48,092 nt of DNA from a virus: IMG/VR virus record IMGVR_UViG_3300036852_000677, positions 1 to 48,092 of that record. One strand, given 5' to 3'. A program made the translations under genes and the position numbers. Of this stretch, positions 21,936 through 28,912 are shown piece by piece. The notes under the pieces were generated by a model. The model had not been told where the DNA came from. It ran no database searches and saw nothing but the letters and a program-made list of their open reading frames with translations. Position 1 is the stretch's first letter. Each line of letters begins with the position of its first letter.

Positions 21936-22392
21936 CGGGCACCTCCAAGCACAGCCGGTAGCCGGCGTAGTGCCGGAGCGTCTCGATCAATCCCGGCGCC
22001 TTGCGGCGCAGGTACCGGACGTAGACCGATACGGTGTGCGGCGCGACGTGACCGCCCCACACCTCCTGCAGGAGCGTCTCCTTGCGGACGCCCCGGGGCC
22101 AGGCGGCCGCCAGCACGCGCACCACCTCGCCCTCGCGCGCCGTGAACGCGATCTCCCTCCGGCCCCAGACCAGCGCGTGCCTGTCCGTGCGGACGACCAC
22201 GCCCGGCAGCACCAGGTCCGCGCCCACGCGGAAGACCGCGTAGCCGCGCCGCCGACACTCGGCCGCGAGGTCCTCGTCGGCCACATCGCCGATGTCGGCA
22301 TGCGCCGGCACCCGCAGCCAGACCGGCACGACCACCCGCCGCGGCCCGGCGTCCTCGAAGAGATCGGAATGGGGCTGCTGCGCGGCGATCAC
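21928..22392 (-). CDS. OmpR/PhoB-type winged-helix protein, 154 aa
   Basis: GTG 22392 overlaps the upstream stop. The C-terminal half, REIAFTAREGEVVRVLAAAW...HTVSVYVRYLRRKAPGLIET...GYRL, is a transcriptional-regulator winged helix without a receiver domain. A paralogue is at 25162-25533. Likely a transcription factor of early or late genes. Confidence 0.7.
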   Translation of the reverse strand: MIAAQQPHSDLFEDAGPRRVVVPVWLRVPAHADIGDVADEDLAAECRRRGYAVFRVGADLVLPGVVVRTDRHALVWGRREIAFTAREGEVVRVLAAAWPRGVRKETLLQEVWGGHVAPHTVSVYVRYLRRKAPGLIETLRHYAGYRLCLEVPGD

Positions 22393-22616
22393 GGCACCCT
22401 CCGCACGCGGAAGCTGACCCGCCACCGCTCGACCCGGTCGCGATCGCCGGGCACCTCGGCCTCGACCTCGAGCGGACCGACCATGAACCGGTCCCGGCCG
22501 GCGAGCTGGGCGCAGCCGATCGCGCGCCCGACCGCCTGGGTGAGCGCCCGGTCGACGGAGTCCGCACTCAGGTGCGCGCGGCGCACGTGCGCGACCTCGA
22601 CCTCGGCCGCGGCCAT
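22389..22616 (-). CDS. Hypothetical protein, 75 aa
   Basis: ATG 22616 coupled by TGATG. Contains EVEVAHVRRAHLSADSVDRA and GPLEVEAEVPGDRDRVERWR; a small alpha/beta protein of unknown role. Confidence 0.5.
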   Translation of the reverse strand: MAAAEVEVAHVRRAHLSADSVDRALTQAVGRAIGCAQLAGRDRFMVGPLEVEAEVPGDRDRVERWRVSFRVRRVP

Positions 22617-23500
22617 CAGGGTGGCCCCCCGGGCAGCGGCCGGTACAGCCACCGCGCCGCCAGCTCGCCCATCCCCATCACCTCGGCCAGGTCGGCGTAG
22701 CCCACCCGCTCCGCGAGGAGGCGGCGTGCGAACGCGTGGCGCAGTGCGCCGGGCACGACCCCGTCGGCCGGCAGCCCGGCGGCTCGGGCCCAGCCGTGCA
22801 GCAGCAAGTTGATGCCCTGCCGCGTCAGCCGCTCGCCGAACCGGTTCACGAACAGCGCCGGCGTGAGCTGGTCCGGCGCGGACGCGCGCCGGCGAAGCCT
22901 CGGCCGCCCGTCCGCCAGGTACACGACCAGGGAGGCGTGCGTGGCTCCGTCGAAGGGCACCAGCCGGTCGCGCCAGCCGCGGCCACGGATCCGGACGTAG
23001 TCGCTTTGCAGGTCGAGGTCCTCCAGGTCGAGCCCGACGAGCTCCGAGACGCGTGGACCGGCCGCCGAGAGAACGCGCAGCATCGCCGCGTCGCGCAAGC
23101 CGAGCGGGTGCGATCCGCCGACGACGCTGCCCAGCAGCGCCGCCTCCTGCGCCGGCGGTATCCCCACCGCCGGCCGCGTGGACGCCGACGGCGGCCGCAT
23201 GCCCGCCGTCGAGTCGCCCGGGGCGCGTCCGCTCGCCCGCAGCCAGGAGCAGAAGGCGCGCACCGCGGCGAAGCGGCGCGCGATCGTCGCCGGCGCGTAG
23301 CCGCCCGAGCGTAACGCCTCGAGGTACGCCCCGAGCTGGCCGGTCGACAGCCGACGAGGGCCCAGCCAGCCGCGCAGGTGCCGCAGGTCCTGACCGTAGG
23401 CCGCCACCGTCGCCTCGGCGCTGCCCCGGCCCCGCAGGTGCTCGAGGAAGGCCGGGATCGGCTCCGCCGTCGCCTCGGCGCGCTCGAGCTCGGCTACCAC
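22616..23500 (-). CDS. XerC/D-type tyrosine recombinase lacking catalytic histidines, 294 aa
   Basis: GTG 23500 overlaps the upstream stop. Core-binding domain IPAFLEHLRGRGSAEATVAA. Catalytic-domain landmarks: AAGPRVSELVGLDLEDLDL (Arg kept), GRGWRDRLVPF, VVPGALRHAFARRLLAERVG, EVMGMGELAARWLYRP (Tyr kept). Where active relatives have PHxLRH and LGH, this protein has PGALRH and MGM, so both histidines are absent. It sits in the early operon, far from int. It may bind DNA without cutting, or be degenerate. Confidence 0.75.
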   Translation of the reverse strand: MVAELERAEATAEPIPAFLEHLRGRGSAEATVAAYGQDLRHLRGWLGPRRLSTGQLGAYLEALRSGGYAPATIARRFAAVRAFCSWLRASGRAPGDSTAGMRPPSASTRPAVGIPPAQEAALLGSVVGGSHPLGLRDAAMLRVLSAAGPRVSELVGLDLEDLDLQSDYVRIRGRGWRDRLVPFDGATHASLVVYLADGRPRLRRRASAPDQLTPALFVNRFGERLTRQGINLLLHGWARAAGLPADGVVPGALRHAFARRLLAERVGYADLAEVMGMGELAARWLYRPLPGGPP

Positions 23501-23652
23501 AGCCTGCCTCCCGCGGCCCACCCGAGCCACGCGCCGACCGCGAACAGCACGCCGTAGACGGCGACCAGCTCCAGCCGCTGCCGCCGGCGCCGGCGCCGCG
23601 GGGCGAGCACGTACAGGTCCCGAAGGACCACGGGGCTACCGTGGCGGCTCAT
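23494..23652 (-). CDS. Small membrane protein, 52 aa
   Basis: ATG 23652 overlaps the upstream stop. A basic segment RRRRRRQRLELVAVYGVLFA is followed by hydrophobic VGAWLGWAAGG, giving one transmembrane helix with positive-inside topology. Too short to identify. Confidence 0.55.
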   Translation of the reverse strand: MSRHGSPVVLRDLYVLAPRRRRRRQRLELVAVYGVLFAVGAWLGWAAGGRLW

Positions 23653-24620
23653 GCCTCTCCTCCTTGCGCCGCGGCCGGCTCGTCGACCTCGACGTAGCCG
23701 CCGACGTCATCGTCCCACCGGGTCCGTCCCGGCGTGTTCGTCGTCGTCCAATCCCGCGGCGTGTCGGTCGCGTAGCTCCAATCGGGGTGCGTCTTCGTGC
23801 GCGAACGCGCATGCGGTTTGGCATCGCTTCCGCGACCGTTCGCCGACGCTTCGACGTCGGATCGCGCGCGACGGCGGCGCAGCTCGGCGACGGCCCGTGC
23901 GAGCGCGCGGGGCGTGCGCGGCACCGCGTCGCTGCGCGTCGCCTCGTACTCCGAGAGCAGCCGCGGCACCTCATCCGGTGTCACCGGCTCGGCCCGGGCG
24001 AGCATCGAATCCACGGCGGCGTGCCATTCGGCCTCCTCCTGGGGCGATTCCGCGGCGTAGTTCAACGCTTGGACGAGCGCCGCCAGAAGGGCCTCGTGCT
24101 CCACGGAGACTGGGGCGGGATCGGCGCGCGCACCGCCGCCGGTCGGCTGAGGCGCCGGCCTGTCTCTGCTAGCCGGCACACGATCCTCGGGGTCATGGGT
24201 CGGGTCATGGGTCATGGGACGGGGCGTGCGTACATGCGCCGTTACCAACGGCGTACGTACGCCGTTACCGCCGCTCCCGCGCTTGGCCTTGCGCCAGGCG
24301 TTGACGCGCTCGCGGCTCGCCGAGCGCTCCGCCAGCACGTCGGCGCGGCTCGGGTTGTACTCGAGGTAGTCGTGGACCCGGAAGCCGCCCGGTGCCTGCT
24401 CCCACAGACCCACCGCCACCAAACGCGCCGCGGCCCGTCCGGCGCCGCGGACGTCGGCCTGGCTCGCCATCTTCGCCACCGCGACGGTCGGGATGAAACC
24501 GTCGGTCAGCTCGCCCGCGCAGTGGCACAGGCTGGCGATGTACAGCATCCGCGCCTGCAGGCCCGCCTCCATCACCTTGCGGTTCTGCAGGAAGCGGTCG
24601 TCCAACCGCACCCAGCTCAC
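23649..24620 (-). CDS. Replication-initiator-like protein, 323 aa
   Basis: GTG 24620 overlaps the upstream stop. WVRLDDRFLQNRKVMEAGLQ...GFIPTVAVAKMASQADVRGA...HDYLEYNPSRADVLAER is the winged-helix pattern of phage replication-initiation (O-like) proteins. A long disordered Arg/Pro/Thr-rich region and a C-terminal acidic tail follow. It forms a pair with the related N-terminal domain of the next-door HNH fusion. Confidence 0.65.
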   Translation of the reverse strand: MSWVRLDDRFLQNRKVMEAGLQARMLYIASLCHCAGELTDGFIPTVAVAKMASQADVRGAGRAAARLVAVGLWEQAPGGFRVHDYLEYNPSRADVLAERSASRERVNAWRKAKRGSGGNGVRTPLVTAHVRTPRPMTHDPTHDPEDRVPASRDRPAPQPTGGGARADPAPVSVEHEALLAALVQALNYAAESPQEEAEWHAAVDSMLARAEPVTPDEVPRLLSEYEATRSDAVPRTPRALARAVAELRRRRARSDVEASANGRGSDAKPHARSRTKTHPDWSYATDTPRDWTTTNTPGRTRWDDDVGGYVEVDEPAAAQGGEA

Positions 24621-25162
24621 GCCCGGCCTCCTTTCGCCAGGTTGCACCGGGCATGCGCGGCCTGGAGGTTCGACGCATCGGACGTCCCGCCCCGGCACAC
24701 CGGCACGATATGGTCGATGTGCAACTGCGCGCGCGCGATCGGCGCGCCACAGATCCCGCAGATCCACCCGTCGCGTTCGGCGATCCGCTGGCGCCGGGCA
24801 CGGCGCCGAGCACGACGGGCCGCCGGCGAAGCGGGCGCGCGTTCGCCGCGCCACTCCATCAGGCGCGGCCGGTCCCTGCCCCTATCCCCGCCCCGAAACC
24901 CGACGATCTCGACGAACCGCTGCCCCGGGGCCGCGAACCGCCGGACGAAGCCGCGCCGGGCGAGCTGCTCGAGCAAATCGTCGGCGTCACACGCGCGCCC
25001 GGCTAGCATCACGCGGGCCAGGACCGACGGCTCGTCCTCGATGCGGCCCTGCCCGTCCGTCCAGCACCACAGCGCCATATACAGCAGGCGCCCGAGCGGC
25101 TCGACCTCGGCGAGGACCTCGTCCCGAAAGAACTCCGGTCGAATCATCGCCTGCCGCGGCAT
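24617..25162 (-). CDS. Replisome-organiser-like domain fused to HNH nuclease, 181 aa
   Basis: ATG 25162 is coupled by TGATG. The N-terminal half, IRPEFFRDEVLAEVEPLGRL...GRIEDEPSVLARVML, resembles phage replication-organiser domains. After a basic hinge, AERDGWICGICGAPI, LHIDHIVPVCRGGTSDASNL and HARCNLAKGG form a complete HNH nuclease with a CxxC...C zinc-type site. A fusion of replication and nuclease parts in the early operon is unusual. Confidence 0.75.
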   Translation of the reverse strand: MPRQAMIRPEFFRDEVLAEVEPLGRLLYMALWCWTDGQGRIEDEPSVLARVMLAGRACDADDLLEQLARRGFVRRFAAPGQRFVEIVGFRGGDRGRDRPRLMEWRGERAPASPAARRARRRARRQRIAERDGWICGICGAPIARAQLHIDHIVPVCRGGTSDASNLQAAHARCNLAKGGRA

Positions 25163-25533
25163 CAGGACGCCTCCTCGGCGAGTGCCAGCCGGTAGCCCGC
25201 GCCGACCGGCAGCGTCTCGATCAGACCGGGCAGCTTCACCCGGAGGTAGCAGACGTAGGCGCGCTGGATGTTCTCCTCGGCGTAGCTGCCCCAGACGGCG
25301 AACCGCAGCCGGTCCCCGCGCACCGCTCCGGGCCAGGCGGAGGCGAGCACCGCCAACACCTCGCCCTCGCGCCGGCTCAGGCCGACCGCGCCGCCGCGCC
25401 ACCGGACGCGGCACCCACCCGTCTCGATGCTCAGCCCCGGCAGCACGCGCCCGCCCCGCGGATCGACGACGAGCAACCCGCGCCGGCGCAGCTCGTCGGT
25501 TATCTCGGCCGTCGCGATTGCCGACAGAGTCAT
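25162..25533 (-). CDS. OmpR-type winged-helix protein, 123 aa
   Basis: ATG 25533 overlaps the upstream stop. Short N-terminal domain, then VGLSRREGEVLAVLASAWPG...NIQRAYVCYLRVKLPGLIET...GAGYRLAL, a stand-alone transcriptional winged helix. Clearly a paralogue of 21928-22392. Confidence 0.7.
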   Translation of the reverse strand: MTLSAIATAEITDELRRRGLLVVDPRGGRVLPGLSIETGGCRVRWRGGAVGLSRREGEVLAVLASAWPGAVRGDRLRFAVWGSYAEENIQRAYVCYLRVKLPGLIETLPVGAGYRLALAEEAS

Positions 25534-25718
25534 GCCGCCACCGCCGCGCGGACCACGGCGAAGGTCCACGCCCGGCCTTCCTTGGCGCACCCCGGGCAAC
25601 GCCGCCGCCGCCAGCCGTGCTGGCGGATCGGCAGGCCGGGATCGACCAGCACGAAGGCCGTCGTCCGCGCGACCAGGCCGCACCACGGGCACCTGCGCCA
25701 CCGCCTCGCCCGGGTCAC
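25530..25718 (-). CDS. Zinc-ribbon protein, 62 aa
   Basis: GTG 25718 overlaps the upstream stop. CPWCG at residues 10-14 and CPGC at about 41-44 form the CxxC-CxxC ribbon, with a basic loop between. Function unknown. Confidence 0.6.
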   Translation of the reverse strand: MTRARRWRRCPWCGLVARTTAFVLVDPGLPIRQHGWRRRRCPGCAKEGRAWTFAVVRAAVAA

Positions 25719-25933
25719 GCCGCCCGCACCCGCCGCCGGCGTTCCCGCTGGCGGTTGCGCTCGCAGGCCGCGCAGCAGCATTGCTCGCCCGGGTTGCGCC
25801 TCCTGGTCAGCGCCATCGGGTGCCCGGCGTGGCGACTGAGCCCCAGCCGCGGCCCCTTCGTCGAGAAAGGGCGGCAGCCGATACGAAGAGAGCCGTAGCC
25901 GGGTACGTCCCACCAGACGGTCCGGCAAAACAC
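25715..25933 (-). CDS. Cys/His small protein, 72 aa
   Basis: GTG 25933 chosen; the segment before it looks noncoding. CRTVWWDVPGYGSLRIGCRP, then GLSRHAGHP and CCCAACERNRQ give many metal ligands and an Arg-rich end. First of a run of early genes after a gap of about 210 nt. Confidence 0.55.
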   Translation of the reverse strand: MFCRTVWWDVPGYGSLRIGCRPFSTKGPRLGLSRHAGHPMALTRRRNPGEQCCCAACERNRQRERRRRVRAA

Positions 25934-26012
25934 CCGCGGCAAACCGCGACGGCGGGCGGGCCGATCACGAGCCGGCCCCTGAACTCTTACGCCGGCTGCG
26001 GTACGCGCCCCC

Positions 26013-26182
26013 TTGCGCACCACCGCGGGTCTGCCGCACAATCACGCTCGCGGAGTAGGTCGGGTCCTGCACGGGGCTGACCAACGCATTTCCTCTCTTC
26101 GGCCGCGGCGCCCGTCACGGGGTACCGCGGCCGGGGTGATGGGATCACCGGCTCGGCTTCAACCCCCGAGCCGGTTTTCTTT
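26013..26182 (+). ncRNA. Candidate small RNA 1 antisense to the early operon
   Basis: Plus-strand TTGCGC-18-CACAAT (26013-26042) followed by GGCCGCGG/CCGCGGCC (26101-26132) and a strong terminator ACCGGCTCGG...CCGAGCCGGTTTTC (26147-26182). No start codon or ORF follows the promoter sensibly. The region to 25934 lacks a minus-strand gene. Expression is untested. Confidence 0.4.
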
Positions 26183-26438
26183 CGCCCGCTCGTCGGGGAA
26201 GCCCCGATCCGTTGCCCCCTTCGGGGTCGGCCGTTACACTCGCCCTGTTCCTCGCGGACGTCGACCTACTCCGTTGCCGTCCTACCGAGGACCCCGCCGT
26301 GACTGGCCAGCGCGGCGGTTTCGCCGACGCAGGAGAGGCCCCCCTCTCCGCAGCGAGGCCATCCCACGCCGCGAGCAACCCGTCGAGCTGGGCCAGGACG
26401 TCCTCGAGCGGGACGATCAGGATTGGGCGCTCCCTCAT
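26145..26438 (-). CDS. Hypothetical protein, up to 97 aa
   Basis: ATG 26438 overlaps the upstream stop (ATGA). The first 30 residues (RERPILIVPLEDVLAQLDGL then LAAWDGLAAERG) look like a real protein; the rest is low-complexity Arg/Ser/Gly and overlaps candidate antisense RNA signals. The true end may be altered by a frame error. Confidence 0.45.
   Translation of the reverse strand: MRERPILIVPLEDVLAQLDGLLAAWDGLAAERGASPASAKPPRWPVTAGSSVGRQRSRSTSARNRASVTADPEGGNGSGLPRRAGERKPARGLKPSR
26147..26182 (+). terminator. Rightward terminator in the early operon
   Basis: Ten-base stem with a 9-nt loop followed by TTTTCTTT on the plus strand. The minus strand lacks a U-tract after the stem, so it is oriented against the operon. 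Confidence 0.65.
26212..26320 (+). ncRNA. Candidate small RNA 2 antisense to the early operon
   Basis: Plus-strand TTGCCC-17-TACACT (26212-26240). Downstream, CCGCCG/CGGCGG (26294-26318) is followed by TTTC, a weak terminator. The -10 flank CGTTACACTCGCC resembles that of candidate RNA 3 (CGTTACAATCGCC). Speculative. Confidence 0.3.
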
Positions 26439-26692
26439 GCCCGGTGCCCTTCGATCAGCGCCTGGGCCAGGAATGCCCTGGACGCCTCTTCGGTCATCCC
26501 GAAGCCGACGAACTCGGCGTGTGCCCGCCGAAGCGCCTCGCCCAGGCCCAGGCGGGCCGTGTTGGCCGCGAAGTGCTCCGTGGCGCGCGCCATCCGCTCG
26601 TCCAGGCAGGACGGGCAGACGCCGGGAGCGACGTCGCTCTCCTCTTCGCGCCCGCGCGCTCCGCAGAAGCGGCAGACGGCCAGGCGGCTCAC
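26435..26692 (-). CDS. Zinc-ribbon protein, 85 aa
   Basis: GTG 26692 overlaps the upstream stop. CRFCGARGREEESD then CPSCLDERM gives CxxC-CxxC, followed by a helical C-terminus. Function unknown. Confidence 0.6.
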   Translation of the reverse strand: MSRLAVCRFCGARGREEESDVAPGVCPSCLDERMARATEHFAANTARLGLGEALRRAHAEFVGFGMTEEASRAFLAQALIEGHRA

Positions 26693-26934
26693 GGTGTCTC
26701 CCGGTGGATCACCGTCTCGGGCCCGACGACGCCCAGCTCGTCCAGCCGCCGCACGAGCGCGGCCTCGCTCTCGCCGGCGAAGAGCAGGATCTCGCCGCGC
26801 CAGGGCAGGCCCAGCTGGATCTGGGTGTCGACGACGATCGGCTGGTCGGCCAGGAGGCGCTCGCAGTTGGCTCGTGAGAGGCCCAGGCCCACCAGCCTGC
26901 GCCCGTCCGGCAGCGTGGCGGTGAACTTGATCAC
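26689..26934 (-). CDS. Hypothetical protein, 81 aa
   Basis: GTG 26934 overlaps the upstream stop. FTATLPDGRRLVGLGLSRAN and LPWRGEILLFAGESEAALVR suggest a small alpha/beta fold, distantly like the 75-107-aa early proteins near 14.3-15.1 kb. Unknown. Confidence 0.5.
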   Translation of the reverse strand: MIKFTATLPDGRRLVGLGLSRANCERLLADQPIVVDTQIQLGLPWRGEILLFAGESEAALVRRLDELGVVGPETVIHRETP

Positions 26935-27305
26935 GGCGGCGCACCCTCGAGCGCGAGCGTCTCGTCGAGCGCCATCACGCGTGCGAGCGGGATCGCCAGC
27001 GGTTCGTTCGCCGGCGAGCGGGCGATCAACGACCAGACGAGCTCGTTCACCAGGAGGTTGCCGTCCGGCCGGTTGATTCGCTGCGGCCCGAGCGCGTGCG
27101 CCACGATGGCCCGCGCCAGGTTGTGTGGCCCGGTCCCCCCGTACCCGTAGGCGAATTGATCGACATCGGGAACCCGCCGGTAACGCCCGCTCTTCTGGTC
27201 GTACTCGTACAGCCAGAGGCGCCGGCGGTGACCGTCCACCTCGACCCACGCGCGACATTCCGTCGTGTCGCGTTGCTCGGCGCGGTAGATCGTCGTCGCG
27301 CTCAA
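26931..27305 (-). CDS. Hypothetical early protein, 124 aa
   Basis: TTG 27305 overlaps the upstream TGA (TTGA). Middle: RRLWLYEYDQKSGRYRRVPD and VDQFAYGYGGTGPHNLARAI; resembles the fold of small phage proteins with a conserved GYGGTGPHNLA-like loop. No function known to me. Confidence 0.55.
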   Translation of the reverse strand: MSATTIYRAEQRDTTECRAWVEVDGHRRRLWLYEYDQKSGRYRRVPDVDQFAYGYGGTGPHNLARAIVAHALGPQRINRPDGNLLVNELVWSLIARSPANEPLAIPLARVMALDETLALEGAPP

Positions 27306-27547
27306 TGAGGCTGCTCGATCGGGTCGTACAGCTCGACGCTGCCCACTGCCCGCTCGGCCGCGGCGCGGAGCTCGGCGGCGATCTCCCGCAGACCCCGGTA
27401 GGACACCAGTTCGATGTCCTCGGGGCGCGCGCGGCCCAGGATCGCCTCGATGCGCTGGGCGGCCAGGTCGGCGGTCATCGTCAGAAGGCACATCCGCTGG
27501 CGCAGCAGGATCTCCGCGCTCGGCTGATCGAGCCGTAGGTCGGTCAT
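27302..27547 (-). CDS. Hypothetical early protein, 81 aa
   Basis: ATG 27547 is preferred; it overlaps the stop of a 7-codon mini-ORF (ATG 27567, MKWTDKR) by ATGA, so the mini-ORF may deliver ribosomes. Helical protein: LLRQRMCLLTMTADLAAQRI and REIAAELRAAAERAV. Unknown function. Confidence 0.55.
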   Translation of the reverse strand: MTDLRLDQPSAEILLRQRMCLLTMTADLAAQRIEAILGRARPEDIELVSYRGLREIAAELRAAAERAVGSVELYDPIEQPH

Positions 27548-27587
27548 CGCTTGTCCGTCCACTTCATCCAGTCCTCAATCGCGTTCG

Positions 27588-27682
27588 TTGCCGGTCCCCC
27601 GTCGCGGTCGTTACAATCGCCGCGACGGCGGATTCCAGTCCTCGTCAGGCGGGGTCACCGGGCACGGCGGCCCCGCTTTTTT
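27588..27682 (+). ncRNA. Candidate small RNA 3, antisense to a 46-aa gene
   Basis: Plus-strand TTGCCG-18-TACAAT (27588-27617), about 30 nt later GCGGGG...CCCCGC and TTTTTT (27649-27682). The predicted RNA is about 60 nt and fully antisense to the small gene 27611-27751. The T-run stands out in this GC-rich region. Confidence 0.45.
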
Positions 27683-27751
27683 CTTGCCCGAACGCCGCCA
27701 CCAGAAAGCGCCGGGCGCTCGGTCGTCAACCGGCTTGGACCGTTCCTCCAC
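27611..27751 (-). CDS. Small basic/proline protein, 46 aa
   Basis: GTG 27751 follows GGGGGAGAAAGG. Encodes APGAFWWRRSGKKKAGPP then CPVTPPDEDWNPPSRRL. Composition is protein-like, but it overlaps antisense signals, so its coding status is uncertain. Between 27752 and 27842 no other gene is seen. Confidence 0.5.
   Translation of the reverse strand: MEERSKPVDDRAPGAFWWRRSGKKKAGPPCPVTPPDEDWNPPSRRL
27649..27682 (+). terminator. Rightward terminator opposite the 46-aa gene
   Basis: Six-base GC stem, 16-nt loop, six consecutive T on the plus strand. Confidence 0.6.
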
Positions 27752-27842
27752 CCTTTCTCCCCCGCGCCGGCCTAACAGAACCCGCCGCTGAGGCGTACCT
27801 TGATCCGGCCGTGCCGGCCTTCCTTCCCTTCACCCCACGCCT

Positions 27843-28118
27843 TCAGCCCGCGGCGGCGCTCGGGGTCGAGCCGTTTCCGTTCGCTTCCCCGCCCTCGGCC
27901 ATCAGAGCCGCGATGATCTCGAGCTGCCGCTCAGGGAAGGCGCGCAGGAGGCCGATGATCATCCCCCTGCCTGCGCGCCGTCCCCCTCGCAGGAAGCGGC
28001 TGAGCTCCGACTGCTCGATGCCCACGCGCGCCGAGAACCGAACCTGCGACTCGTCGCCTTGCAGCTCACGGACGATGTCGGTCAGCCCTCTGGTGCTATG
28101 CGGACGTTCATAGATCAT
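27843..28118 (-). CDS. Cro-like HTH regulator, 91 aa
   Basis: ATG 28118 lies 6 nt after the -10 of a consensus promoter, so the message is probably leaderless. HTH: VRFSARVGIEQSELSRFLRG, followed by a basic turn and a helical dimer-type region (GLLRAFPERQLEIIAALMAE). Divergent from the repressor gene and first in the leftward early operon, as Cro is in lambda. Operator O1 lies inside its first codons. Confidence 0.75.
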   Translation of the reverse strand: MIYERPHSTRGLTDIVRELQGDESQVRFSARVGIEQSELSRFLRGGRRAGRGMIIGLLRAFPERQLEIIAALMAEGGEANGNGSTPSAAAG

Positions 28119-28179
28119 AGGCGCATTCTATGAGCGTTTGCATAACCTGTCAAGTGGCCGCGTATGCCAAACTTCATAG
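28096..28179. promoter_or_regulatory. Three immunity operators O1-O3
   Basis: Three sites of the same 5-8-5 geometry: CTATG-n8-CATAG (28096-28113), CTATG-n8-CATAA (28128-28145) and GTATG-n8-CATAG (28162-28179), centres 32 and 34 bp apart. O1 is inside cro-like, O2 covers the early promoter, O3 abuts the repressor ATG. An extra CATAG half-site lies at 28116-28120. Confidence 0.75.
28125..28153 (-). promoter_or_regulatory. Leftward early promoter (consensus)
   Basis: Minus-strand TTGACA (28153-28148), 17-nt spacer, TAGAAT (28130-28125). It is the best match to a housekeeping sigma promoter in the window, and operator O2 covers its -10 and spacer. Confidence 0.8.
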
Positions 28180-28180
28180 G

Positions 28181-28627
28181 ATGAGAGCGGCCGACACCGT
28201 CATCGACGGCGACCGGATCCGTCTCCTGCGAGAGGCTCTTGATTGGAGCCAGAGCGAACTGGCGCGGCGATCGGGCGTGGACCAGGGCACCGTCTCGAAG
28301 ATCGAATCGGGCGAGGTGAAGAACCCCGGTATCGACAGCATCTTCAAGCTGATGGCGGCGCTCAAGACGCCGGTCGAACACATCCGCAGCGGCGCCGCGC
28401 CCGCGCTAGCGCCGGCCCCTGCGCTGGCGCACGACGCCGTTATGGCCGACTTGATCCGCGCGACCGTTCATGAGACGCTGGCGCAGCTTCTGGTGTCGCC
28501 CTCCAACCGCGACGAGCGCTCGGAGTTGATCGCCGTTCTGGTCGCGCCCGGGAAACTGGAGGAACCCGGTGCGTCCATCCGCGAAGCGCGTCGTCGCCGG
28601 ACAGGCAAGCAAGGAATAGAGTCCTAG
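28181..28627 (+). CDS. XRE-family repressor (CI-like), 148 aa
   Basis: ATG 28181 is chosen because O3 ends one base before it; an upstream ATG at 28130 would place the operators in coding DNA. HTH: IRLLREALDWSQSELARRSG then VDQGTVSKIESGEV. A Pro/Ala hinge (PALAPAPALA) leads to a helical C-terminal part; no peptidase motif is visible. Probably maintains lysogeny by binding O1-O3. Confidence 0.8.
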   Translation: MRAADTVIDGDRIRLLREALDWSQSELARRSGVDQGTVSKIESGEVKNPGIDSIFKLMAALKTPVEHIRSGAAPALAPAPALAHDAVMADLIRATVHETLAQLLVSPSNRDERSELIAVLVAPGKLEEPGASIREARRRRTGKQGIES

Positions 28628-28639
28628 CCGTGCCGTCCT

Positions 28640-28912
28640 ATGGTGACCTGGTCCGCCCTCCCGCACACTGCCGCGATGGGGTACGACGATGCGACCGTCG
28701 GGCGCCTGCTCGAACTGGTCGCACGGCTCGAGCGGGGCTGCCGCCACCGAGGACTCGTCGTGTCGGTGGTCATCGACGGTCGTCCGTTGCCCGGCGATCT
28801 CGTGTTCGTCCTGCGACCGCTCGGACCCAGCTTCGAGCCGTACCCAGTGCCGGACGAGGATGATCCGGATATCTGGGTGGTCGGAGTGGTCGTCGTGCGC
28901 GCGGAGCGCTGA
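28640..28912 (+). CDS. Hypothetical protein of the lysogeny operon, 90 aa
   Basis: ATG 28640, or ATG 28676 in the same frame. VGRLLELVARLERGCRHRGL and SVVIDGRPLPGDLVFVLRPL, with an acidic PVPDEDDPDIW end. Lies 12 nt after the repressor. Unknown, perhaps expressed in the prophage. Confidence 0.55.
   Translation: MVTWSALPHTAAMGYDDATVGRLLELVARLERGCRHRGLVVSVVIDGRPLPGDLVFVLRPLGPSFEPYPVPDEDDPDIWVVGVVVVRAER

Noticed and set aside
23664-25898. 744-codon rightward ORF
   Set aside because: Antisense to the replication and wHTH genes, with Arg/Pro/Ala-rich shadow composition.
13514-28118. DNA polymerase or helicase gene
   Set aside because: No motifs for these were found in the early region; replication probably relies on host enzymes.
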